NCBI GenBank assembly: GCA_036583965.1
Contig: JAZBQD010000021.1
Coordinates: forward strand, 18,297,766 to 18,361,765
DNA length: 64,000 bases
Direction: 5' to 3'
Source of the DNA: Prunella strophiata
Lineage: Eukaryota; Chordata; Aves; Passeriformes; Prunellidae
Both the position numbers and the translations under genes were made by a program. The notes below the pieces were generated by a model, which saw only the letters and a list, made by a program, of their open reading frames with translations, made no database searches and had not been told where the DNA came from. Of this stretch, positions 1 through 14,040 are shown piece by piece (the first letter of the stretch is position 1; each line of letters starts with the position of its first letter).

Positions 1-582
1 ACTGGGCAGGGTGTGACAGTGCCTCTGTGCTGGGCACCAGTCCTGGGCATCACCTGCAGATGAGGAATGTGTGGCACACACAGGGACAGCTCTGCTTATC
101 AGGACAAGCTGGAAGAGAAAGGAGAACTGAACAAAGCACAATTCCCTGAAGTCTGGACTGAGAAGGCTGTGTCTCACTGGAGATCAACTTCCACCAGAAG
201 GCTCCTCCTAATGATTGACAACTGCATCCAAGGACTTAGACTCGTTATAAAAACACACAGGTAATTCCCCAGACATTTATCAAATAAAAAGGGTTTAACA
301 AAAAAATGGGGAAGTAATCTCAGAAAATAAATTACAGTAGCATGACAACATTTGGCTTCTTTAGTGTGACCACGTGCTTATCCTGCTGTGAAGATCATGG
401 CAGATCCAGTTCCTGTCTCAGAATTAATGAGATGTCTGTGACAATAAACGTAGAAAACTCTGCTTGCTACAAGCAAATGTCTGATATCAGTTTCACCTGG
501 TCACAGATTATATGTAGACAGCCTTCTCTGGCCCCAAAATAAATACTATATAGGATTCTTGCAAGTTCCAGCATATTTAGAC
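1..582 (-). other. ZDHHC7: ZDHHC7 3' UTR (part)
   Basis: Sequence after the ZDHHC7 stop codon (583-585, minus strand). I see no AATAAA or ATTAAA on the minus strand before the window edge, so the polyadenylation site probably lies further left. The short ORFs here have no coding character. Confidence 0.6.
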
Positions 583-3500
583 TCAAACAGAAAACTCAGG
601 TCCTCCTTTCTTCCCTCGTAGCAGAAGTCTCCTGATCCGAAATCCTGCGAAGGGGTTGATCCACAGGAGGGAGGGCTGGCCCCCAAAAACAGATTTCATC
701 CCTTCCCAGCGGAGCCTGCGCTCCCACGTTGGCTTTTCACTCTTCAGTCTTTCAATCTCCTGGAAATAAACACAGGCATGCACTGCTAAGTCCAAGGTTT
801 AATTTAATCTAATGGTGGCTATAAAAACTGGGCTTGCATTTTTATGGTTGTTGCTCCTCAGTTGATTAGTTTCTTACTGTCATTTATTAATTATTAAGGG
901 AGAAGTTAGAAACTGTTTTAGCCCTGTGGATACAGGGCAGAAGATTTAGAACATAAAATATGTACAAGAAGGTTGATCTACCTCTATCTCTTTCCCCCAT
1001 CAAGCTATAAAACAAAAATCCCAGAAAAGCTGATGGATCCATGTGCAATGTCCTACACTACAAGCTGTTTACTCAATTAATGAAAGCAGACAAGAAGGCT
1101 CCTGCTCCACAATTACTGGAGACAGGGTTACTCTCCCAAATGCATTGTTTTGATGGTCATTTTTTGTGCTTCCCACTAATGAAGGCTCAATATTTACCAG
1201 TTGTTTTGCACTTACTCCTCAGTACAGAAATACACTTTTAAACATGAGAAAATATTGAACAGTCACAGGATTCAATTTCCTTATGTTTCCAAGCAATTAC
1301 TCTCTCCAGATGTGACACTGCAGATCTAAGGACAAGGGAGCCAATGGCCCAAACTCTGTTTTAGCCTCTGATAAAATGTATCACAGAGAGGTGAGAGAGT
1401 GATTTTCAGTGTAAACCTGAGAAAAGCAGACACTTCCCATGGCACCAGCAGGAATTTGTGCCAGCTGAGAAGGGAAAGTCAAACCTCAAGGAGGAAGCTT
1501 TGCATTCTTTGTAATTTAAAACCAAATTACAAAATGTCAGAAAAGCAAATAGTGCAAGAACTTCTGCTAGAAAGCAACCCCCACTAAACCATTCCAATCT
1601 TCCCAACTGCAGAAAATAAAAATGATGAACTATTGAAGTTTTGCAGCTTTCTCCAAAACAAGAGCCTCTCCTCATGCAAATACAACCACATCTAATCTCT
1701 TCTTCCCAGAATAAATTTTACAGAATACAAAGAAGTCAAGATTTTTACCGTTTCATCATTGCATATTGAGTGGATTTGGGTGCCAAACATGACTGCAGTG
1801 AAAGTGAGAAACAGAAAACCCTCAAGGCACAAGAAGATCATCAGGATCACAGTTACAGGTGGGGAGAAGTCACTGCACTCTGTGAAAATGAAATATTGTA
1901 GTTAGAAAAAACCCCAACAGAAAATTATAGAGCATGTCCTACATGTCTGGCACTTGGAATAATAGTTCACATTTAAAACAAACTTCTGCTTTTGCAGCAG
2001 CTTTATTTGCTGATCAAGAAAATAAAGAATTTTATGGAAGTAACACCTCTGGCCTCCTATAAAGCACATGGTAACTAGTTTCATGCAATCCTGCCTTCGG
2101 GATTTCAAGGCTATCAAATAAATGTTTGCACATGAGGTGAGTGAAGAACTCAGAACTGCACATGAGAGAGCAGCTTGGAGCTTCCTGCATGACAGATGCT
2201 GTAAAACCATCCCCAGTGCCAGCCCTGACTTGCTAATACAGATGTTCCACTTGGCTGTCATTGCTTTATTAATTTTTCTTTTAAATTCTCCAAAGTAATC
2301 AGGTTCTGCCTCACACTTACATCTCTGGAGAGCCTCTGATCACCTGATTAACTCAATTATATTTAAACAGGGATAGTGTACAGGAAGGTGAATGTTTCAA
2401 GTAAACCAAAGTTCTCAGATTCCATCTATTTAATGAAATACTCAGAAAAAAATAAAAATCACATGAATTTCCCTGTTGCTTCATATACCAAAGGAACACA
2501 TCAATAATCTACCAAAAGCACAAGACCAGAATGAGCTCTGGCACATTGGAACATTAAGAAATACAAGCCAGAAGCCTAAATAAAAAACCTGGGATAGTTC
2601 AGAGAATTTCCTTTCTGTAGGAGCCCCACAGCTGACTCCAGTAATGGAATAAGGGAGAAGTGTGTTTAAATTTCAGGTGTCATTCCTAGAACTGAGGTGG
2701 GGCACATAAAGCCCAGATTTAGGTGATGTAGTGCTCAGAAACTGAGGACCAGCTCAGCTTCCTTCCTACTACAGAGGTAGTAAATTACTACTGTGTGTAA
2801 AGGGAGTGAAAAATGCCCCTGACAGTCACAGCTCTTACAGAGAATGACTGAAGGAAAGGAGGGGAAAACTCAGAAAGAAAAAGGAGAGTGCTGGATAAAC
2901 AGATCTGAAATGTTTTAAGGATATCACTGAAAGATGGGATTAAAATAGGAATGCTATGACTTTTCCCTGATATCTACTAGACTGTGATAATGAAAATTAA
3001 ATATTTATTTGCTCACCAGTCCACTGCCCTCGGACACAGGAGAAGAACTGAAATCCACAGAGTACAAGAGCATGAGCTGAAATTAGGGCTATGTACATCT
3101 GCAAACAAGAGACAAATTTCACTCACTGTCACTTCATAAAACACAGCAAAACCAAGAAACTGTGAAACAACAGCACAAAATTAAAAGGAATATGGGTAGA
3201 AATAACTTGCAGAGAAGGAAAAAACCCACCCAATTTACCAACACAATCATGTCCTAAAGCCATTACTCACTAAGCACCACCTAAATTGTTACAACCAAGG
3301 CAGATTCAGACTCAAATCAAGCTGCTGTTGCTGCTTACTTACCGTAAACAGAACAAAAAATCTCTGATTTTTCTCCCCCACACAATTGTTCACCCAGGGG
3401 CAGTGGTGATCCATCTTTCGGATGCATCGCTTGCAAATACTGGAAAAAAGGACAAGAGGCTTCTGTTGAGAAATTGTATTTGAAATGTAGAAACAAGGGC

Positions 3501-6500
3501 AGGCAGTGGTCACAGGATGATGTGCTGGAATACTTATTGACAAACTGCAGACAGGGATTTTATTTGCATTTCTTTAGAGGAATTGTTTGTTCCCTCTAAC
3601 AACTCAGCTTTTGGTTGCTCCAAAATGGACTGTGTACATAAAATACTCCTCACAATAAAACAAATCCAGAACTTCAGACACCTGCAGCTCAGAATGAGCA
3701 AAGCTTCAGCTCTCTCTCATTCAGTATTAATAAGACCCTTTCCCTTCTTTGGAAGTTCTTTAGATAAAGTAAATATTTCACTTTTACAGGCTTTTAAGTT
3801 GCAAATTTTGCTTGTGGATAAGAAGAAATTCACATCTTCAAGGAGAGAAACTGTCACTCATTGAGGTCTCACTGGCCATAAAACTCTAAACTTATGCAAT
3901 GAAAATCTCAACTAAAGCACAGGTTACTGTATCAAACCTCACTTCCTTAAGAGAAAATACAAATATTGAAACTATAACCAGCACTTATCCAGTAGCTACT
4001 TGTCCATGACTGCTTGGACATTCCTGTTCTCTGCTGGTTCACTCGGTTCCTGCCCAGTTTTGTGTCAAGGCTATGTCCACAGAAGTCAAATAAATACTCC
4101 AATAACTCCATTTTGCATACAGCAGCACAGGGCTCAGTTCTGCAGCCAAATATGAAGAATTACACACCAAAAACTAAACAGTTGCAACATCTGTTGTAGT
4201 TCTTCATAAATCAATAGCTTAAGCAATGCTGATATTCCATTTTCCCAGCTTTGTACTTAGGACAGCCACACACTCAGTGCTCCAGATCTTCCCACAGAAT
4301 ATCCAGAATATTAAACATTTTCACTTCAGCAGTCACCAAGCCAAATAAGCCTAAAAATGCAGGCACTGTTATTCAAACCCCTTTGTTTTTAACACAGGCT
4401 GATTTATAGTGTTGTATCTACAAGTGCTGCAGTGACAAACCACAAAGCAAAGCTGGGTGACTGTCACTGGAGAGACAAAAGAGGGAGGTGTGTGGGGAAA
4501 TCAATGCTCTGAGGCAGAAAATAATCTTTAAGTCATCACATTTGTATGATTCTAAAGTCATTCAGCATGAGGCAGAACACACCATGTGCAGGTTATGGGG
4601 AAGAATCCCAAATGAAGCTGCCTTTGCTCTGGGCTATCAAAACCCAGCCCCTACATTCCCCCTGCTTCTTGTTTCGTGGACATTAAAAAGGATTCATCCT
4701 CTGCTACAAATGACTTATTAAAAATCCCAATACCAGATAAACACCTCAACCACTCCCTGGTGCAGGAAAACAGAGACATTCAGGAGGCTCCTCAAAAGTC
4801 TCCCCTTGCTGCCTGCAAGTTCAGCCTCTCATTTCCCTGAGTACCACAACCAGACAAGGACTCCTGATGTGCCACAGAATCTATGCCAGCACTCTAAAAA
4901 GCAATATTAATGTGGAGTGCTGAGTAAAATCCTACCCAGGCTCAATCAAGCTGAAGGCTGGAGGATGTGAGGTGGGCAGGACTGGATTCTGCTCATTCAG
5001 AATTTCTCACAAGCCCACACAGAGCTCTCACAAGAGCTCAGATATCTGGAACTCTGCCTTCACTCCTGATCTCCCACCAGCATTCTCACAGCAATGCTTC
5101 CAGCAGTGGTTCTGCCTTCTTCCTACCCCATCCCTTGTATTTTATTCCTTTTTATGCAGCAGGAGTTTGGGGAAATCCCTCCTTCAGCTGCACCCAGGGC
5201 TGTTCACAAGAGAGAAGCAAACAGAACAAGCACCTGTGGATGGAGAAAGTCTCTCCTCCAAGCCTGGAATTGCTGCTCCATGAACTCAGGCAGGTGCAGT
5301 TACAGCTCTGAATGCCAAAGATAACATTCAGAAAGACACAGCTAAAGGTTCAAGAGAAATGGGTGTGGATAACAGATATTCCCTGGGAGCCTGGTGGAAA
5401 CATCTCAGTGACTTTATTCAGAGTAACAGTTCCCCACACACAAACACAGGCACTCAGAACAGGCAGAAATTATGGCAGCTGTGCTCCTTCAGTGAAAATG
5501 AAATCCCATTCACTCAGGATAGGGTTCTTCCCTGTGCTGAAAATGTTAACTGCTCACTAAAACTTAACTGCTCACTTTAATTTCACCACTTTATTTCACA
5601 GATGCTTAGCTGTAAATAAAAGGTTCTTGCTCTTTTCCCCATCACTAATGTGTATTATGAAACTATTTTTCTTCCTTAAAAGAACTTCTGTTTCAATGTT
5701 GCACAACAATTTTCATAACTACATCCTAAGAGTCTCTTCTGTTAATAATTTACTACTCAAAACATGCACTGTGGCTCTCTCTGAGTGTAAGTATTTCCCA
5801 ACAGCAACTAACTTCAATTTCCATTTTCAAGCCTCTTCTATCAGCAAATTGCCACTTTGAAGACTTGGGACTAGATCATCCTTTTAATGTCCTTGGAATG
5901 AGTTTGCAAACCAATAAAAAAATTGGCAGCATAATCAAACAAACCCTTTTTCCATTGGGTAAACTCCTGCAGTAATAAATCCAAGGCAAAGAATCAGATT
6001 AACAGAAACAAAGACAATTAAACCAGAAATCCAGCTGCTGAGAAAAACATGACAGCAGCCTCACAAGCACTTTCAGGTTCTGGCTTTCTCTTTCAGATGT
6101 TCTGTGGGGCCAGGGATGCACTGAGCAAGCCCCAAAATGCCTCCTTTGCCCTTAGGTAAAACATCTGACAGGATATTTGACCAAGGATTAAAACAATTCC
6201 TAAGACACACAAAGCTGGATCCCCAAACAGGTGCTTGGGGAAAACAAACCCTTTGAGAATATCAGATATTTCCTTTATCACAGACAGTATCCATTCTTGC
6301 TCTGCTTTAACAATAAATGTTGCTCAAATTCTTGCTATAAAGAAGGTATTTGAGCTCCAGGATCTCTGATACTCCAGTTCTTTTTCTGTAATATGCAGTT
6401 CAACATATGATGGCTTTTAGAGCTCCTTCCAAATTAGCAAAATCCTACCAGGACCAAGGATGTAGGAAATGCTTTCCATAGGTACCTGCAAGGTCTCTGC

Positions 6501-9500
6501 AGGAATCAACCAGGATATGGGATGAGAAAATGAGTGAGCTCCAGCCCATCTTTGCAGGGGTTCCCAGGTGTCCCTCATGGACACAGAGCCAGGCCATGTG
6601 AACACTGCACAGCTCTCCTGGATCCCCAGGGATTTTCCAGGAGCAGCTGTGCTGCCTCCACCCCCAGCCATCCTCCAGGCAACACTCCTGAGCTGATAAA
6701 GCAGCAGCAGCAGCAGCATCCCTGCACAGCGAGGCAGCCCTGGGATCTGCACCTGAGCAAAGCCAGCCTGAAGCATGCACAAACCAACTGGAGATCATCC
6801 CATCCTCGCCTGTTTATCCATGGAACTTCTCCCTTCACACTCCAGATCCAAAAACCCACTCACAGCTGAGAGGAGAACAGGAGCTCCATGCCAAGGCTGA
6901 GTGTTTCTAAATGGGAGCAGCTTCTCAGCCGTAGCACTGAGCACTGAGGCTTTTAATTTAGAACCCACAAAGCTCCAGAATCATCTCAGAGTCCTGACAA
7001 GACTCTGCTCTGTTCTTTTGACAGGCACTAACTCAGAGATTTCAATTTAGTACTTCTCACAATTCAGCACACATCACTCCCCACACCTAGAGAGCCACCA
7101 GAAACATTTGCATCTTTATGTAAGCCCTGATTATGCAGGCACAGCTATTTTCAACTGACACACAATAAACACTACAAAAGCATTTCCACAGTGCCTGAAA
7201 ACTCCAAAGATTGAGAATTAAAAATATACATTTACTATCTCTTCCATAGCATGTTTAGTTCAAATGATCATCATTACTGTCCTTATTGAAATGCATTTCC
7301 AATAAATGGAAGTGTATTTAACCAATTATTCATGCAGCTTTGGGAAAATAATCTGCCAATTCACATCTAACTTGAAATGCACTGCAAAGAAGAGATGACA
7401 CAAAGTAATCATTTAAAACTACTCTAAATTTTGTTCATTTAAGACTGCAGGAGTCACTTCCTAAACCAGCTCCTCTCAGAAATTTCTTAGAGATTCTTTT
7501 CTTTGCCCTGCATTACCCACAGCACAGTAACTGGAATGATGTACAGGAAAACATATTCACTAATCAAAATTATTTAGGACACCAGAGTACAGTTATTCTA
7601 ATAAAATTTTTGAGTCTCTTACTTCTCTCCCCTCATCCACAGTCATTGCTGGCCATAGAACAATACATTTATAAAATACGCTGCAATGTAGGAATTTGAA
7701 AGTTTAGTGGACAGCAAGAGAAATTTGTGTGGTAAAAAAATGAACAAATATCAGGAATGTCATTCCATGCCTCCAAATGCAGAACCCTTGAAGGAACTCT
7801 GGCATACCTGCAGTGGTGTGCACGCTCAGGTTTGATACTACAGCACTTGGGACATTTGTAGATCACTTCTCCTGGTTTCAGTTGCAAATTATCCATGTAT
7901 TCTTTAGTGGCATTTCCTTTGGGCACAGCCCCCTGGAATCATTTCAATTAGAGGAGAGAAAGCTTCTTAAATGGCATGAGAGCATTTAAAATTACATTTC
8001 ATAGACTTCATACCAGTAACCTCAGGATAATTGCTGAAATAAGTTCATTTATTCAAAGCCAGGCTGCTATAAGCCAGAATCAATTCCAAATGAATAAATT
8101 ACCTCTGCTTGACCTCAAATTCAGCTTTATTCCAGCAAGACTCATATCTGACCAAGTATTAGCTTAATTCCCATAGAATATCCTGTCACCAGCCCAGAAA
8201 TGAAGAGGGAGACACATCTTACCCTGCAGATAGAAGCACTGCCCATCATTTGCTGAGGAGTTACCCTGAATATTTCTAGTGGCATTTGATTAATGGGCCA
8301 AGCCATCCACAAAAGTTTTATCAGCAACTGCTTGAAAGATGTTATTTCAACTCTCTGAAGCCAGGGTTTAAGCACCTGCCCCAAGTTTTTGAGAACTGTA
8401 ATTTTTTTTTCCCCTAAAATCTTTAGCTTGGACAGTGTCAGCAGGACCAGCACTGGTTTCTTTACTGTGCAGCTTTGTGGTAGAGTTGAAGGAACTGATT
8501 CAAAAGAAAAATAATTGATTAGGAAAAGAAATTAACTTTTAGTGATTAGTTCTCTGATCTGATTATCACAGAGCTGCATCCTGAGTTCAGGATCTAAATT
8601 TGCATTAGTAAGGAGAAAATAATGGACAGCACCACTGTCACCCTGGTCATTCATGGAGATAAAGCCTTATCTGTGAGGGGAAGTGATTGTGAAATAAACT
8701 GGGATGTGACAGCCAAGTGGCCTTTCTGTACAACTGCTCCAGGTCAGCACTTCCTTCACACAGGGAGAGCCTTGTGCAGGTCAGCCTAAGCCAACTGCAA
8801 CATCCCACAATTAATTCTCATTCAAAAAAAGCCCCCTGGCAATATGAGCACTTGACACAGACACCTTAAGAAGTTCTAGGACAGAATTAAGAAGCCAGCA
8901 GGAATTCAGATTCCACTGCCAAACACCCCTCTGCTGAGGCAGGGAGTTTTTGTTACCCATGGCCTGGAATAATAAATTTGTGTTAGTGCTGGCCAAGACA
9001 TAGCCCAGGTCCTGGCCCAGGTGAGCTCTTTGGCTGAGTGGTGCTTCAAACCTGACCAGGTGCTCACAGGGGTACACAGAGACTTCCTTAAACACTCATG
9101 CTGTACTCCTGAGGTGGATTTTGCAATCTGACTGTCCTTACCCAAGTTAATATTTGGTGTAAACATCTCACATTCCCCTATTCACCTGCCACAATGGTGA
9201 GAACCTCAGACCAGGCTTTCAAGCATTTTGCTGATGAAAATAGACTATTTCAAAAACATGTTTCACAGTCACAGCCAGCCACCAAAAATCTATTTTTATA
9301 GTTACAGGAGTAAATTCAATTCACAGTTGAGGCAGTTCAATCCTTTCATCTTAGTTTCTATCACACATTTGTGTCTTCCATTCTGGGAGTCAGCACGAAA
9401 GGAAGCGAGGAAAAAAGCAGTGACTCATCTCAGTTTGGATCATAAAAAACAGCACAGGTCTAGAAAGACACCCAGCTTTCACCAGCTCATATTTATAAGC

Positions 9501-10746
9501 AATAAATCCTTAAACCATTAACTCTCTTAGCTGTCACAGTTTGTAGAAGCTGTGATATTTCAGTCACTGGGTGTGGACAGAAGTAAATCAAAGACTAGAA
9601 AATCATTAACTACAACACCCTGCCGGGTTTTTGAACACTCCCTTAACTTCTCTATACAGTGGTACTTGGAGAAAAACGTCCATTTTTCTCCAAAAATCTG
9701 GAGAAAATAGATGTTTTTCCCAGATTTATTCCCTAAAAATAGTAATAGATTTTAGTACAAAATCAACCATTTGATCTCTTGAAATCTTGAAGAGTAAAAG
9801 TTCTAAGAAATGAGCACTTTCAAGACCTCTTACACCTACACTGCTTCAATGTGTATTCAGCTTAAATCTCCCTTCCCTCTGACTCCAAATATTTAAAGAC
9901 AAAAATGCAGGAATCACATGGGACAGTGGTTTTTCCATTATGCCAAGTGTGCCTGAGGTTTTGCAGCACCTCTAAAAGTTCTTCCATGTGCCACAAATGG
10001 AAGAAGCATTTCAAGAGATGCAACAGGATGTAGGTACAAATTCTGAAAATAAATATGATGAAAAAATATAAGAAAAATGAGGACAGAGAAGACTAAACAT
10101 TATTAGCTTCTTCAGGACCTGAAGTAGTATTTTACTGATTTTTTTGAGTGTAACATTTTTATAAATTTTATATTCACTGCTCCCCTATGGTTTTATTAAT
10201 GGAGTAACAGGAGAAGTAGAGGTACCAATCTTATGATAAGCACAGGTATCATTAAAACCTTGAGGGTTTTGACTAACAGGAGGATTTTGACTCTTAACAC
10301 GAGGATTTTGAATCTAACACGAGGATTTTGACTCTAACACTGTGACACCAGCAGGAGAAGACTAGTGTCACTTCTCCAAACTTCTGTGCAGATGGAGGAG
10401 ACAATCCAATGCCAAGGAACTCCTGGATACTTACTGGATCAGTCAGCATAGTCCTCAGATGCGACGACAGAGCCAGCACTGCCAAGCAGTTAAAGAGAAC
10501 CCCGTTGATCACGGAGTACCAAAAGTCTTTGGAAGGCAGCAACATGACAAAAGTCACTACGAAGTCTGCATAGACCACCAGGAGCCAGGTCATGATGGCA
10601 CAGACCATGCCACAGCCATCCCGGATGAACCAGACCCTCTCAGCCATGTCAGCCTCCGAGGAGGAGGAGGAGGAGTCGTAGCTGTCATTGTCGGCCAGGA
10701 GCGGGTGGTGCTCGACATCGCGGAAACGGTGCCCTGATGACTGCAT
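583..10746 (-). CDS. ZDHHC7: Palmitoyltransferase ZDHHC7 (DHHC-type S-acyltransferase), six coding exons
   Basis: Golgi enzyme that transfers palmitate from palmitoyl-CoA to cysteines of membrane and signalling proteins (family knowledge). Coding exons on the minus strand: 10746-10435, 7932-7808, 3439-3343, 3098-3017, 1879-1749 and 759-583. All junctions are AG/GT and keep frame, giving 924 nt and 307 residues; human ZDHHC7 is 308, and this copy is one serine shorter in the N-terminal Ser run. The start ATG at 10746 has a good context (AAACCATGC), and the protein begins [17 protein letters not shown]. Visible parts: TM1 about 46-70, TM2 about 77-95, DPG motif at 103-105, Cys-rich domain about 131-181 with DHHC at 156-159 (catalytic Cys159), TM3 about 174-198, TM4 about 212-240. 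The tail GGPEFSV resembles a PDZ ligand. The N-terminus and the NDETE segment match ZDHHC7; ZDHHC3 is the closest paralogue and the only serious alternative. Confidence 0.96.
760..3342 (-). other. ZDHHC7: ZDHHC7 introns between coding exons 3 and 6 (with exons 4 and 5 inside)
   Basis: This stretch covers introns 760-1748, 1880-3016 and 3099-3342 and includes exons 1749-1879 and 3017-3098. The introns are AT-rich unique sequence, and I saw no repeat or RNA gene in them. The donors read GTAAAA, GTGAGC and GTAAGT on the minus strand. Confidence 0.7.
3440..10434 (-). other. ZDHHC7: ZDHHC7 introns around coding exon 2 (7808-7932)
   Basis: Two large introns, 3440-7807 and 7933-10434, flank the 125-nt exon that carries the first half of the Cys-rich domain. 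They are mostly unique AT-rich DNA. A (CAG)5 run lies near 6700 and a short 20-bp tandem repeat lies next to the exon 10435-10763 donor. No extra in-frame exon was recognised. Confidence 0.65.
10258..10345. repeat. 20-bp tandem repeat, about 4 copies
   Basis: Repeats of GAGGATTTTGACTCTAACAC, with a more diverged first copy. The block lies about 90 bp inside the intron, just downstream of the splice donor of the ZDHHC7 exon carrying the start codon. Confidence 0.8.
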
Positions 10747-10975
10747 GGTTTGCTGGCCTCGCCCTGCAGGGACAAACACACCACCACCATCATTACCATC
10801 AGCATTATTATTATTAATTATTAATGAGGAAATAGAGTGCAGCTGGCTCTGGGTTTTTGTTTCTGGGAGATAAAGCATGTTCAAGTTCAAAGCAGAACTG
10901 GGATTATTTTGATCAACAACTGAGTGATTCTGTGACTACAGCAAGATGAATATGAAAGAAGGGGGGACATGTTTT

Positions 10976-11065
10976 AAGGTTTTGGTTTTAGGTTTTTTTA
11001 GTTTGTTTTTAGTTTTGTTTGGTTGGTTTTTGTTTTGTTTTTAGTTTTTATTTCTTATTATTCTA
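10976..11065. repeat. T/G-rich low-complexity tract
   Basis: Irregular runs of GTTTT and TTTTAG in the ZDHHC7 first intron. Simple sequence without a clear unit. Confidence 0.75.
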
Positions 11066-13791
11066 CTCTAATGTCATTGGTAATAAATTAAGGATTTCCC
11101 CAGGTCAAGCCTGTGACAGTAATTGCTGAGTGATCTCTCCTGCTCTTATCTCAACCCCCAAGCGTTTTTTGGGTTTTTTTTTAAATTTTCTCTCCCTTCC
11201 CTGTGAGAGAGACACAGACCAGCTTTGGTGGATGTCCAGAGTATGTGCAACTTCAATGCCTGACAAAGGGATTTTAGACTGGTTTCATTTCCATCACGCT
11301 GTGCTCATAAACCACTCCTCCTCTTCTGTTAAAAACTCAACTTCTCTCTTTTATCTCAAACTAAAATGGCAAAGTCTTCATTAAATTACAGCTCATGTCT
11401 CTCTGAAAACAGCAAATTATGGCACCAGACTGTTGATTTTTCATTCTGCTCCAGCAAGTGAGGGAAGAGCAGAAAGGAAAACCAGGATGGAAATAAAGCT
11501 GTTCTAATACATTGCTCACAACAAACAACACAGCAAGTTAGAAAGCAGCTAAATTTGTTGACAAAAATGTTATTGTTTTGGAAAAAACACAAGCCTGTTA
11601 CACAGATATACTGGATAACTTATCAAATGGTCTCAGAATCAGCCAAAACTTAAGGGAAACAAATGGTTCTGGTTAAATTAACATGGAAATGGATTACATG
11701 AATCAGATTTTCAAATAACACATTAATTAATTTAATTTCATGAAAACTCTTTTAGGGCTTTGTTGTCCTTCCAACGTGGAGCAAAAACCAGACTTGAAGG
11801 CCTTAAAAGTTCTCATGAAAACAGAATTATTTTCCAGACATCTCTCCCAAGGAAAGATATGAAATGGAAAGATAAAGAACTGAAGTGCTATCAACAAACA
11901 GGAGACAAAGCTTAAACTAAGCCTCCAGAATATCCTGCTGCTTTAAAAGTATACTGTGTTCTAAAAATCATATTGATTCCGGCTATTAAAGGCCATGTCT
12001 GAGAGAAACCTGAAAGCATTTCTATTGATTTATGACAGGCACACAGAGGTCTCCCTTTCCCCCCTTATTAATGGCAGCCCATACACAACTGTAGGGATTA
12101 TGGCACTGCAATTTCAATTTCCATCCCAAGACCTTGAATATAGGGATCACTTTGTTCCTCTAGAATGGTCCAAGTGACCATTACTAGGTGAAGGCACTGG
12201 CACTGAGATGGTTTTTGATGAAGCTGTGTTTGTCTAAACCCTTTAAAAACTGTTTATCAGAATAATCAGAATAACACATTCTGCCCATGAAATCCTTCTG
12301 ATCCTTAAGCTTTGATCTTAGAACCAGGCAGAAGCAATCCAAGAAACCAGAAATGAAAATAAATATATGCAGATGCAGCAGAGAGATGTGAGAGCAACTG
12401 CAAAAAATAGCTGGGAAGCTCCCAGGACACTGTGAGGTGCCTGAAGGACACATCCTCTGCTTGTGGAACAGAACAAACTGAAATTCAGCTCTGCTGCTTG
12501 GATCTATTACAATATCTGGGAGTTAATTGTGTTTTCTGTTCACACATTGGGGTTTTTTGGACAAAATTCCTCTCTCTCACCAGAATGGAGATGCTAAGCC
12601 AAGGATGAAGATGTTACACACTAGAAAATTACCTTAGTAAAGAATGAACTTTATCTCCCTTAAAAGTAATTTATGCTTAACTTAACCTAAATAAGGCCCT
12701 CTTTTCACCCAGTTCAAATTATCCTGATCTTAATTGTTCAGAGTTAAAACTACAATCGGTTCCCAATTAAGTCCATTAGCACTTTGGGACATCACCACCC
12801 CTTGTGGTCAAGAAAATTCAAGTGTCACAAAAATACATAATTAGCAGTTGAAACATGAAGATAACCATGCAAATCAGTTATTACTTCATCAAAAAACAGG
12901 CTTCTAAAACTTTTAGGGAATGTTTTAAGTACAGAATGGCACAGAATTACTGCATTCATTTTGCTTAAATGTCTTAAAGACAACAAAAAAACATTAGCAC
13001 AATTAAAGAAATCCAAACCAAAACAAATACCTCAAAAATGTTTTGTATGTTATTCTGACATCCTGTCTTGCCTTTGGGTTATCCCTGGTTATTCACATAG
13101 TCATGTCTGATGTAATCTGAAAAGACATCACCAACAAACTGATTAGCAAAGCTGCACCAGGAAAATACTGTTAAATACAAATAACAGACATCAATAGTAG
13201 CACTCCGAAATATGCTGCATGTAGCTACAATGAAAAAAGTTGTGTTTTATTTAGAAAACCAGGTACTTGAAAGCTTGACGTTTTTGGCTGTTAACTTTTG
13301 GAAATCACCACATGGCACTTGGAGCAGGATTGCAGCACAGAACCTTGCATTTCATTTCTATTTGGGGAAGAGAACAGAAGAGGTGTGGGCCTGAATTGCT
13401 GTCTGATTAAAGCTGCCTAAAGAAGCACCTAGGGTTTTCTTCTCCATTGGTTTTATTCTCTATTTATTTGAAGTAAATTTTGTGATGTGGAAATCACTCT
13501 TATTTGCAAGGGTAACAATATATTTTGAGAGTAACATAAGGATTCTGATATTTAAAAGCTACAGCAAATACAAAGTCACTTTCTTGAAAAGCTTCTGAAA
13601 GCAGCTTGTTAGAAACTGATACTCCAAACATAACATTACTGCTGGAGTTCTTCAGTACCCATTTTCAAATGTTCCCAGGTCAAGGGGAATTGAAAAGGAG
13701 AAGTCTCTTACCTTATTTAAACAAACCCAAACATTCTACTACAAGACTAAATGGTAATGCAAATGGTTTATTATGTACATATCAGAATTAT

Positions 13792-14040
13792 TGATTAGAT
13801 TGGGTTGGAAGGTACCTTTAAATGTCACCTAGTGCCACCATCTATCATGGGCAGGGACATCTCCCACTATCCCAGGTTGCTCCAAATCCCCAAGCAACCT
13901 GAGCTTGGACATTTACAGGGATGAGGCATCCCTGACAGAGCTTCACCAGCCTTACTGTGAAAAACTTCTTATATCAAATCCCAACTGAGCCTCTTTTAGT
14001 TTAAAACCACCCCCCTTATCTTCTGTATCACTGCAGGAAG
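13792..14040 (-). mobile_element. CR1 LINE 3' fragment
   Basis: On the plus strand it starts with the reverse of the CR1 3' end (GGGTTGGAAGGTACC) and continues through the usual grouping of GGGCAGGGACATCTCCCACT and CCAGGTTGCTCCAA. The element is therefore inserted antisense to the numbering. It is old and diverged. Confidence 0.8.

Noticed and set aside
9661..9730. Small inverted repeats such as GGAGAAAAA/TTTTTCTCC
   Set aside because: Arms of about 9 bases in AT-rich intron sequence are expected by chance.
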